Of a stretch of 64,000 bases of DNA, positions 25,769 through 37,434 are shown in pieces; the stretch's first letter is position 1; the number at the start of each line of letters is the position of its first letter. The stretch covers positions 10,003,501 through 10,067,500 of the forward strand of contig CP099848.1 in NCBI GenBank assembly GCA_030062745.1, given 5' to 3'. A program made the position numbers and the translations under genes. This stretch comes from Capitulum mitella (Eukaryota; Arthropoda; Thecostraca; Pollicipedomorpha; Pollicipedidae). The notes under the pieces are model-generated. The model made no database searches. It was not told the DNA's origin and worked only from the letters and a program-made list of their open reading frames with translations.

Positions 25769-26982
25769 TCAACCGATACCCAGTTGATTGCCCCCCTTGA
25801 GGTTTTTCTGGAATTGCGAGAGAACGGACAAACACAGCGCCACAAAACTTCGTGTAACTTTTGCTTCATTAATTTTGCATCTCGTGTCAAAATTTTGACC
25901 TCAGGTCGGGTCAGGTGCCTGGCCTAGGTCAGGTCAAACAGACCTATGTCAAAAAACGTTTAGCGCCCTCTAACTTTTTCGCAAAACAAGATATCTCAAT
26001 AATACCTTTAGGGATTAGTGATCGTAATAGATGCAACAAATCTGCTATCTCAGATTTTTCGGAATTTCCCGGGTGATTGACCTAAGGTCAAGCCCATTTT
26101 GTAGACATATCGTCGTTCTTTCGGAAATTGACGGAATATTTCATAACATTTTTAATGTGCAGACAAGCAGACATCTAGTTGCCGCCATTGGACAAAGTAT
26201 CAACGACTTCCAGCCATTGACCTGAGGTCAGGTCACGAATAACTGCAGTGAGCCAAAATGTACCACCGTCAAAATCGACGATGAATTACTCAGAATGGGT
26301 AGAAAATGGCTGAACTAGCTTGCACAGACGTAAGTAATACTAAGAACCTCAAAAAGTTTGCAAAAATTGCATATTTTGGAAATAAATAGGCTCTCGCGAA
26401 TAAAGCTCGGCCAATTCTGTAGATTGGTAACGAATTAATTTTTCTGAAACTTAAGCATGAAAAACCATCACAAGAATCACTAAGATCAACAAAATTTACA
26501 TAGATGGGCTTTTATCGCGAAAATAAAGGAACGCTAAAATTAGTTACCGTCAATTTGGTACCCCATACGGCAGCAGCGCATACCGACAGCTGGCGGGAGA
26601 ATTGCCGTGTCTTTAACTCAACGTTTCGGCGTATATATTGAACAAATCTGGGGAATTAGATGTGTATCGGCATCCGCGGACCTTTACTTGTGCACTGGTG
26701 CCTTTATTTAGGCGTTATTTGTCACAGCCCGTGAGATTCAGGCCATTTCTCGGTCTCATGCAATCGGCTATGAAAAAAAACATATATAGGGCGTAAATTG
26801 CTTACATATTATCTAAAACTAAAAATGAGACCAGTTTCGAGCTCTATTCGTCACAAGCTTTCCAACGGTATGCCTATTTTTATTGTGCGACCAACCGTTC
26901 GTGAGTTAGAGGGGGGGCGGCCAACTGCCCCCCCCCCCAGTCGCCGACGTTCGAAACGGACCGACGGTCGTGCGCGGGTCAA
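25769..26982 (+). mobile_element. Family I TTAA element, copy 2 (TCAA borders)
   Basis: This is a 1.2 kb copy sharing almost its whole length with copy 4 (35015-36236), including CCTAGGTCAGGTCAAACAGA, the GATATCTCAATAATAC block and the terminal G/C-rich ends. The left end reads TCAACCGATACCC and the right end CGCGGGTCAA, so both border tetramers are TCAA. It abuts the right arm of the large inverted repeat (25199-25774). It is non-coding apart from chance frames. Confidence 0.75.
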
Positions 26983-28517
26983 AACGCGTATTGAACCTTG
27001 GCCGGACATGAAGGACATGAGGAATGCCACCCGTCCCCCCACCCACCACCTAGTTTTTCTTCGACTTACGCTGGGCTGTTAGCGACGGAGATTTTATTTT
27101 TAAGTAGCTGCTTTTTATATTTACCGCTGAAAATTCCTTTTCGCTGAAAATTTCAAGTTTCTCCGACCTTTGATTCGTTAAATGTGACCTTGTTCTCGAG
27201 GGCATATTATGACCCCAAAGCGCGATGTACTGTAAAAATGTGCGAGCAAGGCGTCAAGCGCATCGCAGATGCCATATTTCCTGATTGTTTTGCAAGCTGC
27301 ATCTCGCATGCACCGGAAATGTATACTTAGATGCTAAAACAAGTCAAGGTCAAGGTCAGGTCACGAAAAATATCGTATTTTGTGGAAAATCTACCGCGTT
27401 TTCAGAAAGCTGATTTGGTAGATATCTCGAACATAGATTTTTGAACACGTAATTTGATGCTGTCAGCCATATACAAACAGACACGCAAACATACAAACAC
27501 ACTCAGACGCACAAACAAACACATACAAACTTACAAGAACAAAGCAATATATTCCTTTTATTCTGGACTTTTTCTGAGCCCTATCAGAAGTGGCCATTCA
27601 GAATTACTTTTCGTAGTACTACATAACATATGTTGATAGTAGGCCATCGCCTGATATGACATGTTAATAGGTCATGCTGTTTTGACACGAGAGACGCACT
27701 CCGACATTATTTCTCATTTTTTCTGTTGTGAATTTGCAGCGAATGTCCGATTCGTACTGTTCGGGGCGAAATGAGGTATTTGACATCGGATGACCTCGGT
27801 TCACCTTCCGTTATTTTTCTGCTCTGCTCATGAATCTGGTTCGATAAACCACCTCAAGCTGTTTCGATTTACAATCAGACTTCGATACCTAACACATTGC
27901 CTTCAAAGAAGTGTCGGAATCGGATTCTGTTAAAAAGGGCATATGCTGACCTGACCTGGAATGCGACCAGCTGACCTCAGGCGGTAAAGTCAATACTCAT
28001 AAGAATGATCAGAATGTACTCCATCTGATTTAGCACCACAAATGCCTGTGCCATTGCAAGACGGGGACTAACGTGCGAGACATTCCGTTTGTAACGCACG
28101 AAGTAAAATATTTTTGTTTGACATGACCTGGAAGGTCAGGGTTGATCACCAGAAGGTCAAACCTAGCACCGTTAGATTTAGCACGTTCAAAGGAATCCGT
28201 TGGTCTTTATCGCGAGGCTCTATCTCAATTAGGAGGCAAATGGTTGGGGGGGGGCGGCAACCATCACCCAAGCCATTTGAGGCGAGTTCTAGGATGGCGA
28301 AATAGCAAGTGCGGGCGAGGGTCAATCGCGTATGATCATCACCTCCCGCAGCATCAAGCGCAAATGCGTGCTGACAGAACTGGCCGTACTTGGAGGTGAT
28401 AGGTACTTGAAAAAAATCAGTAACCGTAAACTGAAATCGCAGTTTGGACGATCCGTTGCAGCTTTGTAACAAAGACGAGATGCCTTTTAGACCTCGTCAG
28501 ACGTGCAAGAAATCCAG

Positions 28518-29733
28518 TTAACCCGCGCCGACTGTGGGTTGGAGCCAGGCACGCCCGACTGGGGGGGTGGGGTTGACCACCCTTCTAACTCCCGAACGGT
28601 TGGCCACACGATAAAAAAAAAAAACAGGCACACGAATGGAAAGCTCGTGACGAGTAAAGCTAGCAACTGACCTCATTTTTAGTTCTGGAGAACATGTAAG
28701 CCATTCTCGCCCTATATATATCTTCTCATAACCGCCTGCATGAGACCGAGAAACGGCCTGGATCTCAAGGGCTGTAACTAATAAAGGCTAAATAAGGGCA
28801 CCAGCGGACAGGTAAAAGTCCGCAGATGCCGACACACGTCTAATTTCTCTGATTTGTTTCATATCTACTCCAAAACGTTGAGTTAGACTCGCGCATCTCC
28901 GCAACGCTGCACGACAGGCGCCGACGACGAGGGCGGTATGAAATTAAGAGGCACGAATTTTTGTGTTCTTTTATTTTCGCGAAATACGTCTTTTCGAGTG
29001 CTGTTTCTAGATCCCAGTGGTTTTTGCGGTGGTTTCTCGCGATTAAATAATGGAAAAATTCAGTAGTTATCAGTCTGCATATTTGGTGGAGCTTTATTCG
29101 CGAGAGCCTGTTTATTCCAAAATTTTGCCATTTCTTTCAAAGTTTTTGAACATTTTGGTATTATTCGCAACTGTGTGAGCAAATTCTACCATTTTCCACC
29201 CAATCTGGATTATTCATCGACGATTTTGATGACAGTGCATTTTGACTCTTAATAGTTATTCGTGACCTGACCTCGGGTCAGCGGTCGCAGGTCATTGAGA
29301 CTTTGCCCATTGACGGCGAGTGGGTGAATGGATCTCCTGACATTCAAACTGTTACCAAAAATTCCGTCAGTTTTCGAAAAAACGACATGTGTTGAAAACG
29401 GGCTTGACTTTGGGCCAATGACCCAGATGTTTCCCCAAAAAATCCGAGATAGCAGATCTGTTGCATTTATCAAAATCTCTAAGCTTCGAAAGTTTTATTG
29501 TGCTATCATGTTCTACAAAAAGTTACAGAGCTCTAAACGTTTTTGGACATGGGTCCACGTGACCTGATCTAGGCTAAACACCTTGCTTGACCTGAGGTCA
29601 AAATTTTGTTACAAGGTGTAAATGATCAAGCAAAAGGCACACAAAGTTTCGTGGCGCTGTGTTTGTTGGTTCCCTCGCAATCTCGGAAAAACCAAGGGGG
29701 GCGGTCAAACGCCCCCAGTCAGGGGTGAGTTAA
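28518..29733 (-). mobile_element. Family I TTAA element, copy 3 (inverted)
   Basis: This is a 1216 bp inverted copy of the same family. On the plus strand it begins TTAACCCGCGCCGACTGTGG and ends CAGGGGTGAGTTAA, with TTAA at both borders. Internal landmarks of copies 2 and 4 appear in reverse order: the TATATATCTTCTCATAACCG block near 28716, the CGCGAGAGCCTG block near 29099 and the AGGTCA-rich block near 29580. It is oriented opposite to copy 2, which lies 1.5 kb away. Confidence 0.78.
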
Positions 29734-30584
29734 CAACACAAACACACTGTGGACGGATCAAGAAGGAGGGACAATGGGACCATCGCTCTACCTTCAAGAG
29801 ATGGAGCGGACTTAGGCGCGTGTAAAAGTGCAGTTTTTACATAAAACAAACTAGTTGGCAGGAATAAAACAATGGTTCTTCTAAGCTTCAAAACGGGCTT
29901 CCGACTCTCTCAAAGTGTCCCTCATAAACCAATTATCCCTTCCTTGGAAGAGTTTTCCATCCGCTCCTGATACTGAAATTCCATTGAAATAACCTTACTT
30001 TAGTAATGACTGTTAATCGAGTTACTATAGTATCAATCCCAATAATATCATGGGTCTTGCTGCAATGAAATCAAGTATTTAAAATGAAAAATATTTCAGA
30101 AAAAGATTCATCTACTTCTGATTCATTTACTTTTAAGGAAATCATTACATGTTCAAAAGTTTAGATGAACAAAGAATGAGAGGAATTGTTATTAAAGAAT
30201 TCCTTTTCATTTGCATTTGGGATTCGCGAAAAGGAGAGTTGCTTACAGAACAAGACAGGAGGTGCAGCAAATTAATAGAAGAAATAAGGAATTAGAGAAG
30301 AATCACTTTTCTATCTTGTTGGTTTGTCAAAATAACCCTTATGGGAACTTATACTCGGTCCCCCCGTTCAAGACTCCTATCGCAAAGAGAGGACAAGAAC
30401 AAAAACGACAGCACAGTAATCCTGATGTCCCGAATAAAAAGGACGATCTTTTTTGCAAACATGTCTTTCTACGTTGACAGACATAAAAGCAAAAAATGTG
30501 TAAACCGGCGTCCTTAGGCAATATTAATAGATCAGATACTTGTTAAACGTTTCCTCATTGATCATGGTCACAAATCAGTTCATG

Positions 30585-31146
30585 CCAGTAGCCCCGTTTC
30601 CGTGACATAATTGGATTACAAGTCGGATTTCCCTCGGGAGGCAAATCGTGATTTCAAGTGGCGTTTCCATGACCGTACTCAGCAAATCACGATTACATTC
30701 GATATTTCCGAGTACGGATTACTTCAGGAAATCTCGGATTCGCCGCCAATTATGGCGCATGTGTGGCATTTCCCTTCAGGGCGTACATAAATCTCTTCCA
30801 TAGTAGATTACCGAATGGACTAAGTTGTGAGAGGCTGGTGTTGTGTGAGATTTGAGAGCGCCATAGTGCCAGTTTATCGTTTTTTTTTTGTCGACAAGCC
30901 GCCAACAGGCAGGAAACTGGTTTCGGCGATAGCTCACCTTCGCAGGACACCAAAACAAATGCGGCGCATAATGCTGCCATGTGCTTCTAATTCATGGGTA
31001 ATCCGGATTTCCTCGTCAAATCTTCTTTTTCAATGCGGATCCGCAAATCTAATCCAGTTTGCTAAAAGACATGTTTCCATGATCCCTGAAATCGAAATAT
31101 AAAAGGAAAATCCGGATTTGCTAGTACCATGGAAAAGGGGCTAGTG
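30585..31146. mobile_element. MITE-like element with CASTAGCCCC ends
   Basis: The left end reads CAGTAGCCCCGTTTCCGTG and the right end CCATGGAAAAGGGGCTAGTG, an inverted pair with few mismatches. Internal text is also mirrored in places: GCAAATCGTGATTTC near 30641 and AATCCGGATTTGC near 31109. Length is 562 bp. I do not see a clear target duplication and cannot name the superfamily. Confidence 0.6.
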
Positions 31147-31214
31147 TCATTTAAGTAATATGCAGAAGATGTTTACGGAAACACGTCATTTTCCTTTTAG
31201 TTGTTCCCCTGTTT

Positions 31215-31495
31215 TTCAAGGTTGGGTGTTGCCAACGATTCGCGAACAGTTCACGAACCGCTGTTCGTTTGTGTTCGTTTGCGTTCATTTGCGACTGCCA
31301 CCGGCCAGTCAGGTGCTCGCGAACACGCTTTGCTCTCAAACGGTTCGCGAACTACTGGCGACCTCGTTATGGACGCAAAATGACCTCAGTAGTCGGAGCG
31401 CTCGAAAACACCAATAAACAACAACTGCTGGCGAGCGCAAAAAGTTCGCGAGCTGTTAGCGAACGCGAACAGCGATTGAAACGGTTCCCAATCGC
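31215..31495 (+). mobile_element. TTCGCGAAC-rich MITE-like repeat, copy 1
   Basis: It starts near GGTTGGGTGTTGCCAACG and carries TTCGCGAACAGTTCACGAAC, GCTCGCGAACACGC, GGTTCGCGAACTACT and GCGAACGCGAACAGCG. The end, GAAACGGTTCCCAATC, is a rough inverse of the start. A shorter inverted relative lies at 32262-32405. It is non-coding. Confidence 0.5.
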
Positions 31496-32261
31496 ACCAT
31501 CAAATGGTTTATGTGGTGCTGAATTGGTCGTTTTTTTGTAGGATCAGAATTAAGCAAAAGGCGGATATTTTCTTAAATTACTGGCAAAATAAGTGAATTT
31601 TAGCTTACATTCCTAATGCAGGTGTTCTCAACCGGGAGGAATTCTCCGAAAGGGAAAATACATGACCAAATCTTAACCCTGTTTCAGTCAGGAAAGACCA
31701 CCCCCCAGGCAGCGCAAGTTGGTGCAGGCTGGAAGGTGATGTTGCCACAACCATAATGCGGAGGAGTTTGCTGCACGTTTTCTGGTCATCTGGTCATGCA
31801 GTTTTTAGGTTTCCTAGTCGTCGCTTTGGCGCTCAGCTTAGCAACTTGACTGGCGGCTTGGGCTCTCCAGGCACTGGTGAGTGCGCACACGATATGCGCA
31901 GCGAGACCAACGGTTTTATTTAGGCAGAAACGAGTGAAATGCAAGGTTCAAATGGTGCGAACATGGCATTGATCACGCAACACCGTGACAGGCCCGAATG
32001 CCAAGGAAAAGACATATCGTCGTACTGTATTGTATTGTTTTGTATTGTATTGCATTCCATTGTTTTGTAAGGCACTGAGAATTCCACTCTTGCGAAAAAC
32101 TGGTTATTACATTCCCAGGTCAAAAAGTTTTAAAAAAGTAAGATGAGGTATTAGGTAAGGCATTCTCACGCGCGCACACACAATCAGTCGACAGGAAGAA
32201 ACAGTAAGGGAAACACAAATAGAAGTTACTTAGCATCGTCAGTTTATTGTAAGGTTTCCTG

Positions 32262-32405
32262 CTCTCAAGCTGTTCGTGAATATTTCGTGTTTGTTTACAT
32301 TCGTTAGTGACTGCCCGCCAACCGCCAAGCTGTTCGCGAACACGCCGTGTTCGCGAACAGTTCGTTCGTCTTCGTTTATTAATTGAAACTGGCGAACACC
32401 CAGCC
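32262..32405 (-). mobile_element. TTCGCGAAC-rich MITE-like repeat, copy 2 (inverted, short)
   Basis: It shares AAGCTGTTCGCGAACACGC and GTTCGCGAACAGTTCG with 31215-31495. The minus strand begins GGCTGGGTGTTCGCCAG, matching the start of copy 1, so it lies in opposite orientation and is shorter. Confidence 0.5.
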
Positions 32406-34067
32406 TTGCTATATTTGACTCTGGGTCACATCAAAGCCGTTTATGGTCTCAGCCCAAATGGCTGTGACGAAGAATTGTATAATCCACTACCCTGTTATAG
32501 CCGTGATTAATCTGAACACAGGAGTGATGAAAGAGACGAGTAGATGGCAGCACCGGCGGCTGCCTTAACGAAACAAGCTGGTTTGTGAAGCGATAGAAGG
32601 AGGGAATGGTATCCTGAATTTTGATATTATTGTTTTAACAAAATGAAAGCAACTTTATAGTCCCCCAATCACTTCATCTGCTTTTAATCATATCACTGTA
32701 AGCATCTGGCTCAGGATTTGAAAGTAATTTAAATTCCTTTTTGCGCACTGTTGGCATGATGGCGCAACGAGCCCTTTCGCCCCAGCGCGTTTAGGGCGCC
32801 GAATGACCTCGAAGTCGGTGCGTCCCTAGGCTCCAGCAATCAACCAATCAATCAATCGTCCCATGCATTCTCCTGGTGGTGTGGGAATATAACTTCACCC
32901 ATTTGCATATGACGACGGACCGAAGCCGTATCAAGATTTCCTTTAGACATGCCATGTGGGACGAGTTCGTATGAGCTGCCAAGGCATTTACTCCAGATTG
33001 TGTATTTTTTGGAGCAGTCGAAACGGGCGTTTCGAGGCCGTTTTCAGAAAACATCAGGGGATTCGCACCCACTGGCCTGCACTTCTTTGTAGTCAATCAT
33101 TGGAAACAGAGGCGAAAAAGATATGTGCTGGCCTTGAACTATGGTGCACAAGTGACAAGGCCTGTTGCCGGTTCAAACTACAGTGGGAAAACAACTAGCC
33201 ATTCGGCCCATGCATCCAGCTCGCACTTCCGTGGAACTTTCCGATTCCACGGTTGCTCGACTCGAATCTTCGTTTAGACTGCCTTATGAAGAAGAAATGG
33301 TTGCTTACTTCAAACTAGATTTCAGGCAGGAGTATGCCGAGAATTGAGAGAAGAACATCGCGTCTTAAATAATGGTGAAGCCGCCAGCGAGCAGGGGCGG
33401 CCGAAATTGGATTAACTCAGACACAGCCAATTTGGGGAACACTATTAGGATCGGTGAGAACGAAGTGAGGTTCCACGTGAATGCGGACTAATGGATTAAT
33501 TTCGCCCCCGCCATCCTGCAAATGTTGAACCAGCGATCAATGCGGCTACAATGGCCGCGGACCATGAGGTCGTCGCGTGCTTCTCGGTAGCCATCTCTGC
33601 GCCATCCAGGTGGAAAAGGGGCTTGTGTTTTTTGCCATCGTTGTGAAGCAAACCGCTTCAAGAACTTCGCCGAACTTTAAACTCCCTTCAACTCGCCAGT
33701 CATTAGGGGGGAGGGCGTTTAACGCCGCCCGCCCACCCACCCGCAGACTTCTTGAATATCTCCTGAACGGATGTACGCAGAGTCTTGAAACCTTCAATAC
33801 CTTTTCCTTCATCAGTTCTGCACACATTGACGAAGATTTGGAAACGAGGTCATCTTGGGTCACGTCTTTGCAGCATCTTAAAGAAAATCATCATTTGCGA
33901 TTCCGCCTTAAATTTTACTCTGCCGCTTTATTGTGATTGCTTTGATGCATGGTAATTGTGGCTTGCAGTGAACATCAGCATTACCTTAGAGCTCCAAATA
34001 GAGCACCTTGACTTCGCGCTAGGGCATCCTAATGTCAAAAATGTCTACAATTTTCAAGTTTCGGTTC

Positions 34068-34130
34068 AAATATATATATATATACATATATATATGCAAT
34101 ATATATATATATATATATATATAGATATAT
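34068..34130 (+). repeat. (AT)n microsatellite
   Basis: TA runs interrupted by ATACATATATATATGCAA, then a second run to about 34130. Confidence 0.95.
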
Positions 34131-34249
34131 ACAAATATAAAAAATCAAATGCAACAAAAAATCAAATACAAAATTCAGATTTCCAATGCTGTTTTGGAAA
34201 AGACCTGAATGAACAGATTTTTGAATACTGGTAGACGGATAATCGATTT

Positions 34250-34531
34250 TTTTGCAAACGTCTGACCTGACCTATAACGTCATCAGTGACCTGAAAGTAC
34301 AAAATGTCAATGACACAAGATCGCATGGCACGACGCTATCGATTGCCGTTTGAATCAGCCGGATCGGGCCATACTGGTTCTCGAGATATAGCGCGAGATA
34401 TATCTCGATACATCTCGAGATGTATCGCCATACTATATCTCGAGATATAGCGCCCTCACCCCCGGGGGGAGCACTTAACGCCACCCTCAATCAATGGAAG
34501 GTAGTGAAACATCCCAGTCAATATCGGTTAA
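34250..34531 (-). mobile_element. Third TTAA-type family, second fragment (inverted)
   Basis: On the plus strand it ends CAGTCAATATCGGTTAA with TTAA at 34528-34531. It shares TCGATTGCCGTTTGAATCAG and TCAATGGAAGGTAGTGAAAC with the reverse complement of 24733-24930. A run of nested CTCGAGATATAG/TATATCTCGAG palindromes (34380-34455) appears to have grown within it. Its left border is unclear. Confidence 0.5.
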
Positions 34532-34870
34532 CAAGCTTTGTAAAAATGACAGCTTCCTAAAATTTCGTGATGAAAAGAAATGAGAAGTAACTGAACACCC
34601 CATACAATGGAGAGCTTCGTTCCAGAGCAATAACAAAAAAAAAAATGTTTTTCATGTCAGGTCAACAACGAAAGATGTGCCTTGGAGCATTTGCTTCGGA
34701 AGTTATTTGTCCTCGAAGACTGTTTGATTTGCAATTATGTTAGCTAGCTAATGCGCAAAATGACACAAGAGTACCATCATTTTGCAGTTTAAGTAACTGG
34801 CAAGAAAAATCAACGTTCCCTCGTATGTTAAAAGAACATGTTTCATACGAGGTATGTTCAGGAGTATGCA

Positions 34871-36260
34871 TAGGCGCAGCCAAGTGGGGGGAGGGGCCGG
34901 GGGGCCCGGGCCCCCTCTTAGGTCCGAATTTTTGTGAAAACCATTGCACATCGCCTTCCCGACGGGCAGTTTTCGTATGATTTCAGTTCACGCTGAGCTT
35001 CATGCCCCCTCCCGTTAACCCGTTCCCGACTGGGGGGGGCAGTTGACTGCCCCCCCTGAGGTTTTTCTGGGATTGCGAGAGAACCAACAAACACAGAGTC
35101 ACGAAACTTTGTGTACCTTTTGCTTCATCAATTTTACGCCTCGTGTCAAAATTTTGACCTCAGGTCACGTCAGGTGCCTGACCTAGGTCAGGTCAAACAG
35201 ACCTATGTCAAAAAAAGTTTAGCGCCCTCTAACTTTTTCGCAAAACAAGATATCTCAATAATACTTTCAGGGATTAGTGATCGTGATAGATGCAACAAAT
35301 CTGCTATCTCAGAATTTTCGGAATTTTCCGGGTCATTGACCTAAGGTCAAGCCCATTTTTAAGGAATATCGCCGTTTTTTCGGGAATTGACGGAATATTC
35401 CATAACATTTTTAGTGTGGAGTGAAGCAGACATCTAGTTACCGTCATTGGGCAAAGTAGCAGTGACTTCCAGCCATTGACCTTAGGTCAGGTCACGAATA
35501 ACTGTAATGGGCCAAAATGTACCACCGTCAAAATCGACGATGAATTACTCAGAATGGGTAGAAAATGGTAGAACTAGCTTGCACAAACGTAATTAATACC
35601 AGGAACCTCAAAAAGTTTGAAAAAGTAGAATATTTTGGAAATAAACAGGCTCTCGCGAATAAAGCTCCGCCAACTTTGTAGATTGGCAACTAATCAATTT
35701 TTCCAAAATTTAAGCATGGTAAACCATCACAAGAACCACAAAGATCAATAAAATTGACATAGATCTTCTTTTTTCGCGAAAATAAAGGAGCGCTAAAATT
35801 AGTTCCCGTCAATTTGGTACTGCATACGGCAGCGGCGCACACTGCTGGCCGGAGAATTACGGTGTCTTTAACTCAACGTTTCGGCGTATATGTTGAACAA
35901 ATCTGGGGAAATTAGACGTGTATTGGCATCCGCGGACATTTACTTGTGCGTTGGTGCCTTTACCTATGCGTTATTAGTCACAGCCATAGAGATTCAGGCC
36001 ATTTCTCGGTCTCATGCAGTCGGCTATGAGAAAGCATATATAGGGCGTAAATTGGCTTACATATTATCTAAAACTAAAAATGAGACCAGTTTCGAGCTCT
36101 AATCGTCATAGGCTTTCCAACGGTGTGCTTATTTTTATCGTGCGACCAACCGTTCGTGAGTTAGAGGGGGGGCAGTCAACTGCCCCCCCCCCAGTCGCCG
36201 GTGTTCGGGACGGACCGACGGTCGTGCGCGGGTTAAGGAATTCCTGGCTGCGCCCCTGGA
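34871..36260 (-). mobile_element. Small hAT-like element split by family I copy 4
   Basis: The two parts are 34871-35018 and 36237-36260, about 172 bp together. The left end reads TAGGCGCAGCCAAG and the right end CTGGCTGCGCCCCTGGA, an inverted pair. Flanking octamers AGTATGCA (34863-34870) and AGTATGTG (36261-36268) look like an 8-bp target duplication with two changes, as expected for hAT. The body (TGAAATCATACGAAAACTG and CAATGGTTTTCACA when read on the minus strand) is shared with the intact copy at 37435-37592. Confidence 0.75.
35015..36236 (+). mobile_element. Family I TTAA element, copy 4 (complete, 1222 bp)
   Basis: This is the best-preserved copy. It starts TTAACCCGTTCCCGACTGGG, ends CGTGCGCGGGTTAA, and has TTAA on both sides. 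The ends are inverted: a C-rich opening, then G-run, CAGTTGACTG and C-run, mirrored at the right. It carries many AGGTCA/TGACCT hexamers, including TGACCTCAGGTCA near 35155. It has inserted into a small hAT-like element (34871-36260), and removing it with one TTAA restores that element. Ends, target choice and resemblance to the relic at 37782-41360 support non-autonomous piggyBac. Confidence 0.82.
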
Positions 36261-36452
36261 AGTATGTGACCTTATTTCGTCTCTCTTAAACCAGTTGCAG
36301 TCCAGAGACAAGAGCGAGGCAAGTGCAGTGGTAGACCTAATTGCGCATGCGCATTTTTTTCATCCTCGCCTGGTGGAGTCAGTCGTTGCTAGGTAGCCCG
36401 TGTGCATAGTTGTGTGGCATTTGTTCGTCGCATTTTCACTTGACCCGCCATT

Positions 36453-36926
36453 ATGGAACGTGCTGAGCAGCCTTACTGCATTAAGTTTTGCAGAAAGCTT
36501 GGTAATGTTCAGGCTTAAACAACCGTTATGATTCAACATGCTTTCGGAAACGATGCTATGGAGGTTACACAGATTAAGGAATTGTTTAATCAGTTTAAAA
36601 ATGGCCGAATTTCGGTTGGCAGCGTTCCGGTAGGCTGTCAACAAGCCGAATCCACATGTCCTTGACCAAATTCTCCAAGCTGAAGATGCCACTGAAAGGG
36701 TCCCGATTTGAAAGCAGAGAGGACATCACGCAGAACGCGACGGCGCAGGCGGTAGTCATTCCAAAACAGGACTTCCAGAAATGTTCCAGAAATGGAACAA
36801 CCACTGGGCTTGGTCTATAGAGTCACAAGGGTCCTACTTTGAGAAAGATTAGAGTTGAAACTGGAAAGGGAAGCTACTTTTTTCGCCAACCTTAACGGTG
36901 GATACTTTTTGAACATACTTGGTATG
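36453..36926 (+). pseudogene. Internally deleted mariner transposase
   Basis: The first part reads MERAEQPYCIKFCRKLGN, a stop, then the stretch ending AFGNDAMEVTQIKELFNQFK and NGRISVGSVPVG. This is the N-terminal helix-turn-helix of mariner (Mos1/SETMAR-type) transposases. From about 36655 the text jumps to LKGSRFESREDITQNATAQ, then DFQKCFQKWNNHW and SYFEKD with a stop at 36850, which is the mariner C-terminus. The whole catalytic DD34D core is absent, so this is a deletion derivative. The motif GGATACTTTTTGAACATAC (36900-36918) resembles a mariner right inverted end. I did not find the matching left end. Confidence 0.82.
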
Positions 36927-37434
36927 TATTTGGAAACGACCGCTTGCTGGCTTTTTCTCAGATATTTGGTTCTTGTAATCTTCAACCGGACGAAAGATAT
37001 TTTCCTTAAAAAATCTACTTCGTCCCCAAAACGCCATCAAAGTTAAATTTGACGTTCGAAATTGTAATGTTTGCTGCGACTACCAGTGGCGAAAAGCAGG
37101 CTTGTGCTTGATTCAGAACTGAATCAGAGTCAGTGTCCGATTGGAATAGTTCTTTATGAATCCTGAATGCATTCTTCAAGACATTCTTTACAAAAATATT
37201 AATACGCTGAATCATGAAATAACGAGTTAAAGCGAATCATGGCCCACCTTTAACTCAAACTCATTAAAAAGCAGTGTTCGCACAAATCATTTAAGAAAGC
37301 ATTATGACGCTTTGAAATCCATGTCTCTGCAGGTTATAAGAATTGTGCAAGTACGGTACTTGATGTAGGGTTGGTATTGTTTTGAGACGACCCATTTTCA
37401 GCTTTTTGTGCGGCTATTATTAGAGGGGACTGTT

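Larger units (their letters stand above)
24052..25774. repeat. Large inverted repeat, arms about 0.58-0.6 kb, loop about 0.55 kb
   Basis: The left arm, 24052-24646, is mirrored by the right arm, 25199-25774. Examples are GGTTGAGCAGGCTTC at left and GAAGCCTGCTCAACC at right (with a change in one arm), and GAGATGGTGGCGGGACGGG at left against CCCGTCCCGCCACCATCTC at right. The arms contain a purine-biased region rich in GGGACAGG. The left arm is preceded by TTAACCCGTCCCCGACGGGG (24015), which resembles a family I end. The loop holds the two fragments at 24733 and 24929. The longest open frame of the window (253 codons, minus strand, 24010-24771) lies on the left arm and is not supported as a gene. 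Confidence 0.85.
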
